Of a DNA stretch of 11,925 nt, positions 1 through 6,486 are shown piece by piece; the stretch's first letter is position 1, and each line of letters starts with the position of its first letter. Position numbers and translations under genes: made by a program. The notes below the pieces were generated by a model. It worked only from the letters and a program-made list of their open reading frames with translations, was not told the DNA's origin and made no database searches. The stretch lies in assembly GCA_964639395.1 (NCBI GenBank), contig CAZXCT010000037.1, positions 1 through 11,925 of the forward strand, in the 5' to 3' direction. The DNA is from ATZT02 sp964639395 (GTDB taxonomy: Bacteria; Actinomycetota; Actinomycetes; S36-B12; UBA5976).

Positions 1-381
1 ATGACCCAAGGCACCATCATTAGTTAGCAGTAACAAGCCTTCAGTTTCTTGATCTAGTCGGCCTACGTGAAATAATCTTTCTTTTCGACCTTCTACAAAC
101 TCCCCTACGGTAACGCGATCGTCAGTCTTTTTCATAGTGGTTACAACGCCGGTTGGTTTATTCATCATTAAAACAACGGGGGTAAAGCCATTTGATATTT
201 TTTCGCCATCTACTTCAATCAAATCACGCTGCGGATCGACTCGCATGCCTTGCGTTGAAACCTTTTTACCATTGACGCTAACTCGTCCTTGCTCAATTAA
301 TTCTTCACACGATCTACGCGAGCCAAGCCCAGCCTGAGCTAAAACCTTTTGAAGTCTGACTCCGTCGTTTTCTTTAATCAT
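1..381 (-). CDS. rluB: 23S rRNA pseudouridine synthase RluB family, N-terminal part (cut by window edge)
   Basis: Probable pseudouridine synthase of the RsuA/RluB/RluE family, which isomerises a uridine in 23S rRNA during 50S maturation. The 127 codons present start with ATG at 381. Residues about 8-50 form an S4 RNA-binding domain (LQKVLAQAGLGSRR, then EQGRVSVNG). The catalytic domain opens with MNKPTGVVTT and reaches the family's active-site motif GRLDQETEGLLLLTNDG, whose Asp is the catalytic nucleophile. The rest of the gene lies beyond base 1. The start overlaps the scpB stop in an ATGA junction, and a GAGGA sequence lies 9 bases upstream, so it is probably coupled to scpB. The RluB name rests on its position after scpB, where actinobacteria carry this gene; a different RsuA-type target is possible. 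Confidence 0.93.
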   Translation of the reverse strand, partial: MIKENDGVRLQKVLAQAGLGSRRSCEELIEQGRVSVNGKKVSTQGMRVDPQRDLIEVDGEKISNGFTPVVLMMNKPTGVVTTMKKTDDRVTVGEFVEGRKERLFHVGRLDQETEGLLLLTNDGALGH

Positions 382-1016
382 CTGTTCGAATCCTCAATTA
401 AGTCATCAAGTGCACTCATGTCTGGCAAATAATCCGCAACCGGTGGCAGCTGAGAGAGGTCATTGATGCCAAGTCTTTCAAGAAAATAACTAGTTGTTTT
501 ATAAAGAATGCTCTGTGACTCGTGTTCTATTCCAGCTTCTTCTATCAAGCCGCGATTTACCAGTGTTCTAATAACGCTATCAACATTGACTCCTCTGATC
601 GCAGAGATTCTTCCTTTTGAGACGGGCTGTTTATAAGCAACTACGGCAAGTGTTTCAAGGGAGGCTTGCGTTAACTTTGCCGGTTGGCCCTCTTTAACAA
701 ATTTCTCGACCACTGGCCAGCATGCTTCATTTGTGTAATAGCGCCAACCGCCCGCCACCTGTTTGAGTAGATAACCGCTTTGGCTCTCAGTTAATTGATA
801 AGAGATAGCAAGTAATTCTTTTTCAACGTCATCAATCGGAGTATTTGTAATTTGTGCAAGTATCTCGATCTTTACAGGCTCATCTATCACCATCAATATC
901 GCTTCAAGCGCGGCTTTTAATGAAGGCGCGTTTAATTCATCGTTTATTAAGTCTTCAACTTCAGTAACTGAAATCTCTTCAAGTTCTGAAAGGTTTTTAG
1001 AATCTAATTCACTCAC
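378..1016 (-). CDS. scpB: Segregation and condensation protein B
   Basis: ScpB forms dimers that bind the ScpA kleisin and, with SMC, build the bacterial condensin that compacts and separates newly replicated chromosomes. The 212-aa protein has the tandem winged-helix fold typical of the family: SLKAALEAILMVIDEPV at about 32-48, then the second-domain signature LTQASLETLAVVAYKQPVSK (115-134) followed by IRGVNVDSVIRTLVNRGLI. Length is usual. An open reading frame continues to an ATG at 1085, but I chose the GTG at 1016 because an AGAGGA ribosome binding site sits five bases before it and because the longer start adds 23 unconserved residues inside scpA. The GTG overlaps the scpA stop by 8 bases, and the stop overlaps the rluB start by 4, so translation is probably coupled on both sides. 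Confidence 0.95.
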   Translation of the reverse strand: MSELDSKNLSELEEISVTEVEDLINDELNAPSLKAALEAILMVIDEPVKIEILAQITNTPIDDVEKELLAISYQLTESQSGYLLKQVAGGWRYYTNEACWPVVEKFVKEGQPAKLTQASLETLAVVAYKQPVSKGRISAIRGVNVDSVIRTLVNRGLIEEAGIEHESQSILYKTTSYFLERLGINDLSQLPPVADYLPDMSALDDLIEDSNR

Positions 1017-1836
1017 TTTTATCCTCTTGGTCAAATTCTTCCCCAACAAAAATCTGTCCATCGCTGGCGCCGGTCCAACTAACAAACAAATCTGATAACG
1101 GTGCTGCTTGTTCGAATGTAACTTGTGATTGTTTGAACAAATCTAATAGGGCTAAAAATCTTGCCACAATTTCGCCGATGGAAGCACCTGAAATAAGTGA
1201 ACGAAATGTCAGCGTTCCTTCTCGCCTTAACTTTTCAACAATAATTACCGATTGTTCACTGACGCTGACTAATGGGGCATGTAAATGATTTAGCGTGAGC
1301 TCAGGTTCATATTTTGGTTCGAATACTTTTTTTGCTAAACGTGCAAACTCATTTGGGCCTAACCCAATAAGTACTTCAGGCAGTAAATTAACAAAGGCTG
1401 GTTCGAGTGAAACTGAGCGAGGTACGCGTTGTTGATTAAGTTCAATTGAATCTTTGAACCATGATGACACATCTTTAAATGCCTTGTACTGTAAAAGTCT
1501 GGCAAAGAGTAAATCTCTCGCCTCCAAGCGCGCTATGTCTTCTTCGTCCTCAACTTCACCAGTAGGTAACAATCGCGCCGCTTTTAAATCAAGCAAAGTA
1601 GCGGCAATAACCAAAAATTCGGTGGCGGTTTCGAGATCCCACTCGTTGCCCTGCGCGCGAATGAATGTCAAAAAATCATCTGTTACTACGTGTAACGCCA
1701 AAACGGTTACTTCTAATTCGTGTTTGGATATTAGCGATAAGAGTAAATCGAACGGACCTTCAAACTCATTAAGTTTTACATTAAAGATTGGCTTTTGGTC
1801 GGGATTCTCATCCAGAACCGCTGTGCTATGTTCCAT
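1009..1836 (-). CDS. scpA: Segregation and condensation protein A (kleisin)
   Basis: ScpA is the kleisin subunit that bridges the heads of the SMC dimer and recruits ScpB in the bacterial condensin complex on the nucleoid. The 275-aa product carries the N-terminal SMC-neck-binding segment NEFEGPFDLLLSLI (about 23-36), the helical region with ATEFLVIAATLLDLKAARLLP, an acidic linker (EVEDEEDIARLEARD), and a C-terminal winged-helix region (GTLTFRSLISGASIGEIVARFLAL) that would contact the other SMC head. The ATG overlaps the parA stop by one base (TGATG). No Shine-Dalgarno sequence is visible, so initiation probably depends on ribosomes finishing parA. Order parA-scpA-scpB-rluB is the conserved actinobacterial arrangement. 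Confidence 0.95.
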   Translation of the reverse strand: MEHSTAVLDENPDQKPIFNVKLNEFEGPFDLLLSLISKHELEVTVLALHVVTDDFLTFIRAQGNEWDLETATEFLVIAATLLDLKAARLLPTGEVEDEEDIARLEARDLLFARLLQYKAFKDVSSWFKDSIELNQQRVPRSVSLEPAFVNLLPEVLIGLGPNEFARLAKKVFEPKYEPELTLNHLHAPLVSVSEQSVIIVEKLRREGTLTFRSLISGASIGEIVARFLALLDLFKQSQVTFEQAAPLSDLFVSWTGASDGQIFVGEEFDQEDKSE

Positions 1837-2699
1837 CAGAATTTAAAAATCAACTCTCGGGCGAGGCGCAAGTAGGCTTTTGCCGCTGGAGATTTTGGTG
1901 CATACTGTGTTATCGGCGCACCTGCCGCTGTCGTTTCAGGAAACTTCACTGTTCTTGCAATTACAGTTTCAAAAACTTTATCTCCAAATGCTTCTTCAAC
2001 TCTTTCTAACACCTCACGACCATGAACAGTTCGGGGATCGTACATAGTAGGAAGAATTCCAATTATCTCGAGCCGTGGATTAATACGTGATTTAATTTTA
2101 TCAACCGTTTGCGTAAGCAAGGCTAGCCCGCGTAGCGCGAAATATTCAGTTTCTAACGGAACCACGCATCCGTCAGAAGCAGCTAAGGCATTAACCGTTA
2201 GTAAACCTAAGGATGGTTGGCAATCGATAATTATATAGTCGTAGTCATCCATTAAAGGTTGCAAAGCTATTTGCAAAGCTTGCTCTCGTCCAACCTCTGA
2301 AACTAACTGCATTTCAACAGCAGAGAGTTCTATATTGCTAGGTAAAAGATCAAGATTTTCAACACCAGTTGGCACCAAGGCTTCTTTTGCTGGAATGCGC
2401 TCATGTCCTAATACATGAAACAGTGTCTTTTCTAATTGATAAACGCTTATTCCGAATCCAACCGATAAAGCACCTTGCGGATCAAAATCAACTAGTAGAA
2501 CTTTTCTGTCATAACTTGCTAAGGCGGCACCTAGATTAATAGTGCTAGTTGTTTTACCTACGCCACCTTTTTGATTAACAACTGAAATAACTTTTGCCGG
2601 ACCATGAGAATTTAATTTTGCTGGAACCGGAAATTCACGGGCAGATTTTTGTCCCTTTGCGATCCTGGAGCCGTCATCTTTGACTGTTCCCTGTGCCAC
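1836..2699 (-). CDS. ParA/Soj-family ATPase of the scpAB locus
   Basis: A ParA-type P-loop ATPase of 287 aa that probably acts on the nucleoid in chromosome organisation. After a polar tail of about 35 residues come the deviant Walker A motif KGGVGKTT (44-51, with signature lysine K44), the DFDPQG motif (71-76) and Walker B YIIIDCQPSLGLL with D159. No parB follows. It lies directly before scpA, as the separate parA-like gene does in other actinobacteria, so it is most likely that paralogue and not the ori-linked ParA; its precise role is poorly known. The start is GTG at 2699, backed by a perfect AGGAGG at 2707-2712, seven bases upstream and the best ribosome binding site in the window. Because the preceding gap is the longest here and holds promoter-like sequence, parA may head its own transcript with scpA, scpB and rluB. 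Confidence 0.93.
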   Translation of the reverse strand: MAQGTVKDDGSRIAKGQKSAREFPVPAKLNSHGPAKVISVVNQKGGVGKTTSTINLGAALASYDRKVLLVDFDPQGALSVGFGISVYQLEKTLFHVLGHERIPAKEALVPTGVENLDLLPSNIELSAVEMQLVSEVGREQALQIALQPLMDDYDYIIIDCQPSLGLLTVNALAASDGCVVPLETEYFALRGLALLTQTVDKIKSRINPRLEIIGILPTMYDPRTVHGREVLERVEEAFGDKVFETVIARTVKFPETTAAGAPITQYAPKSPAAKAYLRLARELIFKF

Positions 2700-2706
2700 G
2701 ATTTGG

Positions 2707-2712
2707 CCTCCT
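2707..2712 (-). promoter_or_regulatory. Ribosome binding site of parA
   Basis: A consensus AGGAGG on the minus strand stands seven bases before the GTG at 2699. It decides the start of the parA-like gene and predicts strong independent initiation, unlike most genes here, which rely on overlaps. Confidence 0.8.
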
Positions 2713-2718
2713 ACGCAA

Positions 2719-2731
2719 CCAACCCGGTTGG
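2719..2731. promoter_or_regulatory. 13-bp palindrome in the parA leader (possible operator)
   Basis: CCAACC, one central base, then GGTTGG: perfect 6-bp arms with one intervening base. It lies between the proposed parA promoter and the ribosome binding site. The position suits an operator or start-site element, but no regulator family is suggested by the sequence. As RNA it could form only a five-pair hairpin with a three-base loop and is not followed by a U run on the minus strand, so it is not a terminator. A chance palindrome is possible. Confidence 0.35.
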
Positions 2732-2735
2732 GTTA

Positions 2736-2766
2736 TTTATATCTTAGTCTCTCAGGGTTATTTCAA
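2736..2766 (-). promoter_or_regulatory. Possible promoter of the parA-scpA-scpB-rluB group
   Basis: In the gap after xerD the minus strand shows TTGAAA (2761-2766; one mismatch to the -35 consensus TTGACA) and, 19 bases on, TATAAA (2736-2741; one mismatch to TATAAT). The spacer is two bases longer than ideal. The site sits in the longest non-coding gap of the window, ahead of a strong ribosome binding site. This is a motif reading only; transcription from upstream genes could also supply parA. Confidence 0.4.
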
Positions 2767-2777
2767 TTTTTGCTGGA

Positions 2778-3680
2778 TTAACGTGCCCGCGGATGTGAAG
2801 AAAGAAATGTTTCTCGCACCTGATCAATATTTACCTTGGTGTATATCTGCGTTGTAGTCACAACACTATGCCCCAGTAACTCCTGCACCACCCGAATATC
2901 AGCACCTCCCGCCAATAGATGGGTGGCAAAGCTGTGGCGAAGTGCATGCGGGCTCAACTGCGATTCTAAATTTGCTTTCTCACCTAACGCTTTAATTATT
3001 TGCCATGCCGCTTGACGAGTAATTCGCTTTCCGCGTAGTGAAAGAATTAAGGCACTTTCTCGTCTATTTGCTTTGATTAAATCTGCCCGAACCCTAATCA
3101 AATACTTGTCTAAAGATTCGCGCAATTTAGAACCGATAGGGACAATACGTTGCTTTGAACCTTTAGCGAATCTTATTTTTATCCACCCATTAGTTGTATC
3201 AACGTCATCCAAATCAAGGCTAGTTGCTTCGCTGATTCTCATACCAGTCCCGTAAAGAAGTTCAAGCAAAAGTTCATCCCTAATCCCCGCCGGTGTACTG
3301 TTATCGCAAATATCAATTAGCTGATTTATCTGATCAAAACTCAATGATTTCGGTAGGCGAATTATTCGATTTTTAGAATGTAACGTACTTGTAGGATCAT
3401 CATCTATTAAACTTTCATTGATTAAGAATTTGAAATAAGACTTAAGTGTTGATAACTGCCTATCACGACTGGATGCGGCACCCGAAATTGATTGAAGATA
3501 CGTTTTTACTGCTTCATGATTTAAATCTAGACCATTTTCACCAACAAAGTTATAGAACCCCGATAAGTCTCGCCGATAAGCCTCGAGTGTATTACTTGAG
3601 AGACCTTTCTCTATTGCTATGTGCGCAAAAAACAAATCTCGGTAATCCAAAAAATTAATTCCAAACCCTTGAAAATTCAC
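2778..3680 (-). CDS. xerD: Tyrosine recombinase XerD (chromosome dimer resolution)
   Basis: A site-specific tyrosine recombinase that, with XerC and FtsK, resolves chromosome dimers at dif near the division septum. The 300-aa protein has the N-terminal SAM-like core-binding domain (KGLSSNTLEAYRRDLSGFYNF, about 25-45) and a C-terminal catalytic domain with all expected residues: R148 (GTGMRISEA), K173, H245 and R248 (SPHALRHSFATHL), H271 (LLGHS) and nucleophile Y280. These numbers are within one of those of E. coli XerD, which supports the GTG start at 3680. That start overlaps the end of ald by 26 bases and lacks a clear ribosome binding site; an in-frame TTG at 3650, just after the ald stop, is an alternative. 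Placement between pyrG/ald and parA marks it as the chromosomal XerD and not a phage integrase. Confidence 0.94.
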   Translation of the reverse strand: MNFQGFGINFLDYRDLFFAHIAIEKGLSSNTLEAYRRDLSGFYNFVGENGLDLNHEAVKTYLQSISGAASSRDRQLSTLKSYFKFLINESLIDDDPTSTLHSKNRIIRLPKSLSFDQINQLIDICDNSTPAGIRDELLLELLYGTGMRISEATSLDLDDVDTTNGWIKIRFAKGSKQRIVPIGSKLRESLDKYLIRVRADLIKANRRESALILSLRGKRITRQAAWQIIKALGEKANLESQLSPHALRHSFATHLLAGGADIRVVQELLGHSVVTTTQIYTKVNIDQVRETFLSSHPRAR

Positions 3681-4770
3681 TAAAAGCTAAACCAAATTCA
3701 TCTGCAAGCGCTTTGAGCGTGATCTTTCCATTATGAACGTTAAGACCTTTAGCAAAACCATCATTTGCCACTAGTGCTTGCTTTAATCCAAGATTAGCGA
3801 TTGCGAGTACATAAGGCAGCGTTGCATTTGTCAGCGCGTAAGTTGACGTGTTAGGTACTGCACCTGGCATATTTGCCACGCAATAAAAAACAGAGTTATG
3901 CACCATAAATGTCGGATCGGCGTGGGTTGTCGGCTTAGAGTCCTCAAAACATCCACCTTGGTCTATCGCAATATCCACCAACACGCTTGCCGGTTTCATC
4001 TTTGCAACCATTTCGTTTGTTACTAATTTAGGTGCTTTTGCACCTGGAATTAACACCGCACCGATTACTAAGTCTGCTGTTAAAACTTCTTGCTCAATTT
4101 GAAAATGATTGCTGATTAGAGTCTTGATTCTTCCTGAAAAATCACTGTCGATTTGTCTTAACTTATTGAGATTGACGTCCAAGATTGTTACATCTGATCC
4201 CATGCCAAGTGCAATTCGCGCAGCATTTATTCCGGCAACGCCAGCACCTATAACTACGGTTTTCGCTGGGGCCACACCTGGAACTCCAGATAGTAAGATA
4301 CCTCTCCCCTTATTAAATTTAAGTAAAGTATTCGCACCCACTTGGGCTGATAATCGTCCGGCAACTTCACTCATTGGCGCTAACAGCGGTAGTTGCCCAT
4401 TCTCATCTTCCACTGTTTCATAAGCAATTGCAGTTGTTTTACTTTGCAATAGTGCTTGTGTGCAAGTTTCAGACGCAGCCAAATGCAGGTAAGTAAACAG
4501 GATTTGGTTTTGTTTTAAATGTTTAAACTCTGGCTCTATTGGCTCTTTTACTTTAAGAACCATATCTGCCATCTGCCACACTTGGGCAGCTGTTTTCAAT
4601 AACGTTGCACCGGCAGCAATAAATTCGTGATCTTCGATAGCAGAACCAGCGCCAGCAGATTCTTCAATTACAACTTGGTGTCCATTTTTTATTAATTCAT
4701 AAACCCCAGCGGGGGTAATTGCTACGCGATACTCATGATTTTTTACTTCTTTAGGAACGCCAATTATCAA
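3655..4770 (-). CDS. ald: L-alanine dehydrogenase (NAD-dependent)
   Basis: Catalyses reversible oxidative deamination of L-alanine to pyruvate and ammonium with NAD, linking amino-acid use to central carbon metabolism in the cytoplasm. The 371-aa protein has the usual length, and functional residues fall at the same numbers as in the M. tuberculosis enzyme: R15 (EYRVA) and K75 (KVKEP) for substrate, catalytic H96 (TYLHLA), the NAD-binding GAGVAG loop at 175-180, D198 for the NAD ribose, and catalytic D270 (AIDQGG). The start is TTG at 4770, chosen because GAGGTGA lies six bases before it and because the N-terminus MIIGVPKEVK is the family's. The gap to pyrG is 34 bases, with a lone TATAAA (4788-4793) but no convincing -35. 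Ald is also known from this neighbourhood in Streptomyces, though in another slot. Confidence 0.96.
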   Translation of the reverse strand: MIIGVPKEVKNHEYRVAITPAGVYELIKNGHQVVIEESAGAGSAIEDHEFIAAGATLLKTAAQVWQMADMVLKVKEPIEPEFKHLKQNQILFTYLHLAASETCTQALLQSKTTAIAYETVEDENGQLPLLAPMSEVAGRLSAQVGANTLLKFNKGRGILLSGVPGVAPAKTVVIGAGVAGINAARIALGMGSDVTILDVNLNKLRQIDSDFSGRIKTLISNHFQIEQEVLTADLVIGAVLIPGAKAPKLVTNEMVAKMKPASVLVDIAIDQGGCFEDSKPTTHADPTFMVHNSVFYCVANMPGAVPNTSTYALTNATLPYVLAIANLGLKQALVANDGFAKGLNVHNGKITLKALADEFGLAFSEFSRVWN

Positions 4771-4776
4771 CTAATC

Positions 4777-4783
4777 TCACCTC
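4777..4783 (-). promoter_or_regulatory. Ribosome binding site fixing the TTG start of ald
   Basis: GAGGTGA on the minus strand, six bases before the TTG at 4770. There is no competing ATG or GTG in frame at a suitable distance, so this site decides the unusual start codon. Confidence 0.7.
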
Positions 4784-4804
4784 TAAATTTATAGTACTAG
4801 AATT

Positions 4805-6430
4805 TTAAGATTTTTTATTTTTTAATCCGGCGGCAATTAAAGCTGTAAAAAGTGGGTGGGGGGCGGTTGGCCTGGATTTAAACTCAGGATGCGCTTGGGT
4901 TGCCACATAAAAGGGATGCACCGTTTGGGGCAATTCCACGAATTCAACTAATTTTCCGTCTGGTGAGGTACCACTAACTACTAACCCAGCTGCTTCTAAT
5001 TTTTCTCGATAATTATTGTTTACTTCATAGCGATGACGGTGACGTTCGGAGATATCTGTTGCTTGATAGGCGTTTGCCACGAGCGATTCGCTTTTGAGCG
5101 TTGCTCGATACGAGCCCAATCGCATAGTGCCACCCATGTCTTTTTCACCGTTCACAACTTGAACCTGCTCTTGCATTGTCGCTATTACCGGATTTGAAGT
5201 GTCGTTATCAAATTCAGTACTTGAAGCGTCAGAAAGGTTTAAGACATTTCGTGCGTACTCAATAACCATGCATTGTAAGCCGAGACATAATCCGAGCGTT
5301 GGGATTTTATTTTCGCGAGCGAATTTTAAAGCACCGACTTTTCCTTCGATTCCTCTGATACCAAAACCACCAGGTACGCAAATTGCATCCACGTTACCTA
5401 GTGCCGTTTGTGCGCCTTCAGCAGTTACACAACTATCGGAAGCGACCCACTTAATCTCAACTCCAGAATCATTAGCAAATCCACCAGCGCGCAAGGCCTC
5501 TGAAACACTTAGGTAAGCATCCGGTAAGTCCACATACTTTCCTACTAGCGCAACAGTTACTTGGTGGGAAGGATTATGAACTCGTGTGAGTAAAGAATTC
5601 CACTTCTCCCAATTTACATCCCTAAATCCCAAACCTAGTCGTCGAACAACGTAAGCATCTAATCCTTCTGAATGTAATACTCTTGGGATGTCATAAATGC
5701 TAGGTGCATCACAAGCCGACACCACTGCTTCTTCTTCAACGTCGCACATCAAAGATATTTTTCGCTTGATTGTTTGCGGTATTTCTCGATCGGATCTTAA
5801 AACGATTACATCAGGCTGAATACCAATACTTCGTAGAGAGGTAACTGAATGCTGAGTAGGTTTCGTTTTTAATTCACCACTTGGACCAATGTATGGCAGT
5901 AAAGATACATGCAAGAAAAAAGTATTTTCGCGCCCTATCTCATGGCGAATTTGGCGTACTGCCTCTAAGAAAGGAAGAGATTCAATATCGCCAACTGTTC
6001 CACCGATTTCGGTAATAACGATATCTACATTAGCTGTGCCCATAGCTTGTATTCGTGCTTTGATTTCATTTGTGATGTGAGGAATAACCTGCACAGTGTC
6101 ACCTAGATACTCGCCTCGACGTTCACGAGCTATCACGCTGGAATAAACCTGGCCGGTTGTTACATTTGCACTTTTTGACAGGTCAACATTCAAAAATCTT
6201 TCATAATGTCCAATATCTAAATCTGTTTCGCCGCCGTCTTCAGTTACAAATACTTCGCCATGTTGAAATGGATTCATAGTGCCAGGGTCAACGTTTAAGT
6301 AAGGATCAAGTTTCTGCATTGTGACACGTAAGCCACGCGCAATTAATAGGTTTCCGAGGCTAGAAGCGGTGAGTCCTTTACCTAGCGAGGAGGCAACTCC
6401 CCCGGTAACAAAAATATGCTTAACAGACAA
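4805..6430 (-). CDS. pyrG: CTP synthase (glutamine-hydrolysing)
   Basis: Converts UTP, ATP and glutamine to CTP, the last step of pyrimidine nucleotide synthesis. The 541-aa product is full length. The N-terminal amidoligase domain (about 1-270) begins KHIFVTGGVASSLGKGLTAS, with the P-loop-like SSLGKG, and continues with LDPYLNVDPGTMNPFQHGEV and ITEIGGTVGDIES. The C-terminal class-I glutaminase domain has the nucleophile C382 (LGLCLGLQC) and the partners H514 and E516 (AHPEF). The start is TTG at 6430: the family N-terminus begins right here, no other start codon fits, the frame closes upstream with TAA, and GGAG stands six bases before it. That ribosome binding site is buried in a terminator-like hairpin and the TTG overlaps its U run, suggesting control of pyrG by attenuation or RBS masking. 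Confidence 0.98.
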   Translation of the reverse strand: MSVKHIFVTGGVASSLGKGLTASSLGNLLIARGLRVTMQKLDPYLNVDPGTMNPFQHGEVFVTEDGGETDLDIGHYERFLNVDLSKSANVTTGQVYSSVIARERRGEYLGDTVQVIPHITNEIKARIQAMGTANVDIVITEIGGTVGDIESLPFLEAVRQIRHEIGRENTFFLHVSLLPYIGPSGELKTKPTQHSVTSLRSIGIQPDVIVLRSDREIPQTIKRKISLMCDVEEEAVVSACDAPSIYDIPRVLHSEGLDAYVVRRLGLGFRDVNWEKWNSLLTRVHNPSHQVTVALVGKYVDLPDAYLSVSEALRAGGFANDSGVEIKWVASDSCVTAEGAQTALGNVDAICVPGGFGIRGIEGKVGALKFARENKIPTLGLCLGLQCMVIEYARNVLNLSDASSTEFDNDTSNPVIATMQEQVQVVNGEKDMGGTMRLGSYRATLKSESLVANAYQATDISERHRHRYEVNNNYREKLEAAGLVVSGTSPDGKLVEFVELPQTVHPFYVATQAHPEFKSRPTAPHPLFTALIAAGLKNKKS

Positions 6431-6472
6431 AAAAAACTCCCGCGGTTATGAATTGATTATTCAACCCACGGG
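6429..6472 (-). terminator. Intrinsic terminator/attenuator-like hairpin covering the pyrG ribosome binding site
   Basis: Read as minus-strand RNA, bases 6472-6459 pair with 6453-6439 around a five-base loop. Pairing runs CCCG/CGGG at the base, one G-U, then GG/CC, UU/AA and GAAU/AUUC. That is 13 pairs interrupted by a one-base bulge (6465) and a two-base bulge (6448-6449). Two bases later come eight consecutive U (6436-6429), the standard layout of a Rho-independent terminator. The 3' arm carries part of GGGAG, the pyrG Shine-Dalgarno sequence, and the last U residues belong to the UUG start codon. It could end recN transcripts, attenuate pyrG, or mask its RBS; pairing is read by eye and no energy was computed. 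Confidence 0.7.
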
Positions 6473-6478
6473 ATTACA
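6473..6478 (-). promoter_or_regulatory. Possible -10 element for pyrG
   Basis: TGTAAT on the minus strand differs from TATAAT at one position. No -35 stands at 16-18 bases; a perfect TTGACA at 6504-6509 inside the recN end is 25 bases away, too far. A start six to eight bases on would fall in the GGG at 6467-6465, inside the 5' arm of the hairpin, giving a transcript that lacks its CCCG. Weak evidence. Confidence 0.25.
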
Positions 6479-6486
6479 GCGTACCG

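Noticed and set aside
1017..1085. N-terminal extension of scpB to the ATG at 1085
   Set aside because: It would overlap scpA by 77 bases and lacks a supporting RBS, whereas GTG 1016 has AGAGGA at ideal spacing.
1454..1846. 130-codon open frame on the plus strand opposite scpA
   Set aside because: Ser/Lys-rich composition is that expected from the reverse of a real coding frame; scpA on the other strand has clear family motifs and the plus-strand frame has no recognisable domain.
2778..3680. Tyrosine recombinase as evidence of an integrated mobile element
   Set aside because: XerD-type sequence and core-operon position; no att-like repeats, tRNA gene, or phage genes near it.
4783..4800. TAGTACTA palindrome and TATAAA upstream of ald as a promoter/operator
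   Set aside because: No -35 at a suitable distance; the AT-rich 34-base gap makes such short motifs likely by chance.
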